Shown here: positions 15,199 through 16,965 of the stretch, piece by piece | Position numbering within the stretch: position 1 is the first letter of the stretch | Layout of the letters: each line of letters begins with the position of its first letter | NCBI GenBank assembly: GCA_052143275.1 | Contig: JBKQTH010000107.1 | Coordinates: 1 to 16,965, forward strand | DNA from: JAJPKE01 sp052143275 | Lineage (GTDB): Bacteria > Chloroflexota > Ktedonobacteria > Ktedonobacterales > JADMIN01 | DNA length: 16,965 nt | Reading direction: 5' to 3' | Notes under the pieces: generated by a model | What the model saw: the letters and a program-made list of their open reading frames with translations, nothing else | The model's database searches: none | What the model was told of the DNA's origin: nothing | Made by a program: the position numbers and the translations under genes

Positions 15199-16533
15199 AT
15201 GCAGGTAGAGGAGAGCGCAGCAACCATCTATCGGCGACCAGCTGAGTTGCTACAGAGACTGATTCGATTCGATACCACCAACCCGCCCGGGAGCGAAGTC
15301 TCGTGTATCAACTATCTCCGTGATCTACTTATTTCAGCGGGCATCGATTGCACGCTGTTTGCTCGAGATGCCAACCGCCCAAACCTGGTTGCACGCCTGC
15401 CTGGTCAAGGCCGCGCCGCTCCCATTTTGCTCTATGGGCATGTAGATGTAGTGACCACTGAACACCAGCAATGGAGCTATGATCCATTTGCCGCAGAGGA
15501 ACATGACGGTTTTATCTGGGGACGGGGTGCGCTAGATATGAAGGCCGGCGTTGCCATGATGGTCGCGGCGTTCCTTCGAGCCAAAATAGATAATCTTGCG
15601 CTACCTGGAGATGTAGTACTCGCTCTACTTAGCGATGAAGAGGCCGGCGGCAACAACGGTGCACGCTTCATGGTGGAGCAGCATACGGAGCAGTTCACCG
15701 GCATTCGTTACGCCATCGGAGAGTTTGGCGGCTTCAGCTACACCCTTAGCGGACACCGCTTCTATCCGATCATGGTCGCAGAAAAGCAGTGCTGTGTCAT
15801 TCAAGCATCCATCTCTGGACCGGGTGGGCATGCCGCTTTTCCAGCGCGCAACGGTACGATGGCTCGACTGGCCTCCTTCCTCTCCACCCTCAATGACCAT
15901 CGGCTGCCGGTACATGTCCCACTGACGACCCGCCTGATGCTCGAGACATTAGCAGGCACTCTACCAAAATCCAGTGGACTAGTGCTACGGCAGTTACTCA
16001 GACCGGCCCTGACCGACAGAGTACTTGACCTCATCGGCAAACAGGGTCAGAGCTTCGACCCACTGCTCCACAACACGGTGAACGCAACTGTTGTGCGTGG
16101 TGGCGAGAAAGATAATGTCATACCGAGCCAGGTCACCATCACGGTGGATGGGCGCATCCTGCCAGGCTATACCGCAGGCGACCTTTTGCGCGAACTGGGC
16201 AATTTGGCTGGTAAAGACGTTGAGCTTGAAGTACTCCTCCATGACCCCAACCCCGCGAAAGAGCCGGATATGGCGCTCTTCGCCACGCTGGGCGACATTC
16301 TCAAGGAACTCGATCCTGAGGGCACCCCCATGCCTCTACTACTCGGAGCGGTAACCGATGGGCGTTTCTTCTCGAGGCTGGGCATCCAGACGTATGGCTA
16401 CACGCCCATGCGGTTACCGGCGGGCTGGAACTTCATAGATTTCATTCATGCCGCCGACGAGCGTCTTCCGGTCGAGGCCATGGCTTTCGGCACTGATGCC
16501 ATTTACCGGGTGCTGGAACGCTTTGGCGGCTAG
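15199..16533 (+). CDS. M20 family metallopeptidase/deacylase (ArgE/DapE/CPG2-like)
   Basis: A two-zinc aminoacyl or acyl hydrolase, 444 aa, cytosolic (no signal peptide). Metal ligands and catalytic residues are all visible: H81 and D83 in YGHVDVV, bridging D113 in WGRGALDMKAG, general base E147 with E148 in SDEEAGGN, E175 in IGEFGG, and H417 in FIHAADERLP. The lid/dimerisation domain carries SGPGGHAAFP (about 206-215, with H211). Substrates in this family range from N-acyl amino acids to dipeptides and succinyl-diaminopimelate; the sequence does not decide. ATG 15199 is chosen for AAGGGAG at 15184-15190, 8 nt away. An in-frame ATG at 15175 has no ribosome site. An insertion sequence begins just after the stop. 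Confidence 0.93.
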   Translation: MQVEESAATIYRRPAELLQRLIRFDTTNPPGSEVSCINYLRDLLISAGIDCTLFARDANRPNLVARLPGQGRAAPILLYGHVDVVTTEHQQWSYDPFAAEEHDGFIWGRGALDMKAGVAMMVAAFLRAKIDNLALPGDVVLALLSDEEAGGNNGARFMVEQHTEQFTGIRYAIGEFGGFSYTLSGHRFYPIMVAEKQCCVIQASISGPGGHAAFPARNGTMARLASFLSTLNDHRLPVHVPLTTRLMLETLAGTLPKSSGLVLRQLLRPALTDRVLDLIGKQGQSFDPLLHNTVNATVVRGGEKDNVIPSQVTITVDGRILPGYTAGDLLRELGNLAGKDVELEVLLHDPNPAKEPDMALFATLGDILKELDPEGTPMPLLLGAVTDGRFFSRLGIQTYGYTPMRLPAGWNFIDFIHAADERLPVEAMAFGTDAIYRVLERFGG

Positions 16534-16560
16534 AGCTTCTTAATGATCGGCGCGAGAAGT

Positions 16561-16582
16561 CCCATCCCGTTGAGGGGATTGG
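16561..16582 (+). other. Hairpin at the insertion-sequence left end
   Basis: CCCATCCC (16561-16568) pairs with GGGA-T-TGGG (16574-16582) around a single extra T and a short GTTGA loop. GAGAAGT precedes it. The form GAGAAG followed by a stem-loop is like the right-end/omega-RNA region of TnpB elements, yet here it lies upstream of tnpB. Confidence 0.4.
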
Positions 16583-16675
16583 GATGAAAGCGCCGCTGCT
16601 TGCCACCACGAGTACTGCCTCCTTGACTAAACGTTCTAATCACGGTTAGACTCGGGTGGAAGGAGGCAACGGGTG

Positions 16676-16965
16676 ATGACGCAAGCAACCTCTCAGGTTC
16701 CCAAAGCACCTGGGGAACCCCTGGACCCCACCTCTCCCACCACACCAACGGAAACGGTGCGGATCATTCGGCTGGAGCCGCTGCGGCCACGCGTGCGCGA
16801 GCGCCTGCGTCAGGCTCAACTGGAAGCAGCAAAGGTCTGGATGCTGTGCCGTGACCGGCACCTCCATGCCCGTCAGCAGGGAAACTGCTGGCCCAAGCGC
16901 CACGAGCTGCAGCAGGCAACCAATGGGGGACAGTTTGCCTTGCACAGCCAGACGGTGCAAATGAT
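16676..16965 (+). CDS. tnpB: TnpB-family RNA-guided nuclease, N-terminal 96 codons only
   Basis: Open from ATG 16676 to the right edge. AGGAGG at 16661-16666 is 9 nt upstream; a GTG immediately before the ATG is an alternative start. After a Pro/Thr-rich leader of about 25 residues comes the OrfB/TnpB N-terminal domain. It includes RIIRLEPLRPRVRERLRQAQ, WMLCRDRHL, WPKRHELQQAT and GGQFALHSQTVQM, the last block being a characteristic phrase of TnpB proteins. The RuvC-like catalytic residues and zinc finger would lie beyond the window, so whether the nuclease is intact is not known. Confidence 0.85.
   Translation, partial: MTQATSQVPKAPGEPLDPTSPTTPTETVRIIRLEPLRPRVRERLRQAQLEAAKVWMLCRDRHLHARQQGNCWPKRHELQQATNGGQFALHSQTVQM

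Larger units (their letters stand above)
16540..16965 (+). mobile_element. Left part of a TnpB-carrying insertion sequence (IS200/IS605 or IS607 type)
   Basis: The element is called from the tnpB start at 16676. The left boundary is only approximate because no terminal inverted repeats are expected in these families, and the other end lies outside the window. The non-coding left end of about 130 bases contains a hairpin at 16561-16582 and a small stem-loop, CTAA-N6-TTAG, at 16636-16649. No tnpA transposase is present on the visible side. Confidence 0.65.

Overview
The window looks like chromosomal DNA from a GC-rich Chloroflexota bacterium, most likely a Ktedonobacteria relative. That placement is an inference from protein style: a RecF with low-complexity inserts, a Pro/Thr-linker transglycosylase, a TnpB of a type common in that class, and a small coiled-coil protein at the left edge. 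No rRNA, tRNA or CRISPR array is visible.

Layout, left to right. (1) 1-149, minus: the start of a coiled-coil gene running off the left edge, with its own promoter at 281-309. (2) 372-1745, minus: a complete cytochrome P450, divergent from a plus-strand metallo-beta-lactamase-fold hydrolase (1999-3063). (3) 3076-5195, minus: a two-component system in which a NarL-family regulator and a DesK/NreB-type kinase overlap by ATGA. It is divergent from a plus-strand ABC exporter (ATPase 5552-6493, ABC-2 permease 6535-7614) that ends at a probable terminator. This is the familiar layout of a kinase/regulator pair controlling an efflux pump, and a perfect 6-2-6 palindrome abuts the -10 of the kinase promoter. 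(4) 7812-9011, plus: a membrane-anchored lytic transglycosylase whose stop codon overlaps that of the next, convergent gene. (5) 9008-13521, minus: four tightly packed genes transcribed in the order recF, NCS1 purine/cytosine-type permease, PfkB-family kinase, short-chain dehydrogenase. Gaps are 25 and 36 nt, and the last pair overlaps by 8 nt. Three of them could form a nucleobase or nucleoside uptake and phosphorylation route attached to recF. (6) 13522-13947: a 426-base non-coding region holding the recF promoter, a pair of matching operator-like inverted repeats, and a plus-strand unit (-10, long closing stem, strong U-tailed terminator) that looks like an undescribed small RNA of about 160 nt. 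(7) 13948-14973, minus: glucokinase, divergent from a plus-strand M20 metallopeptidase (15199-16533), with interleaved inverted repeats between them. (8) From about 16540 to the right edge: the left end and first 96 codons of a TnpB (IS200/IS605 or IS607 type) insertion sequence.

Most of the window is ordinary metabolic and regulatory sequence with well-kept reading frames. The least explained parts are the recF-Glk intergenic region, the palindrome at the two-component promoter, the recF-nucleobase operon, and the RNA-like hairpin ahead of tnpB.
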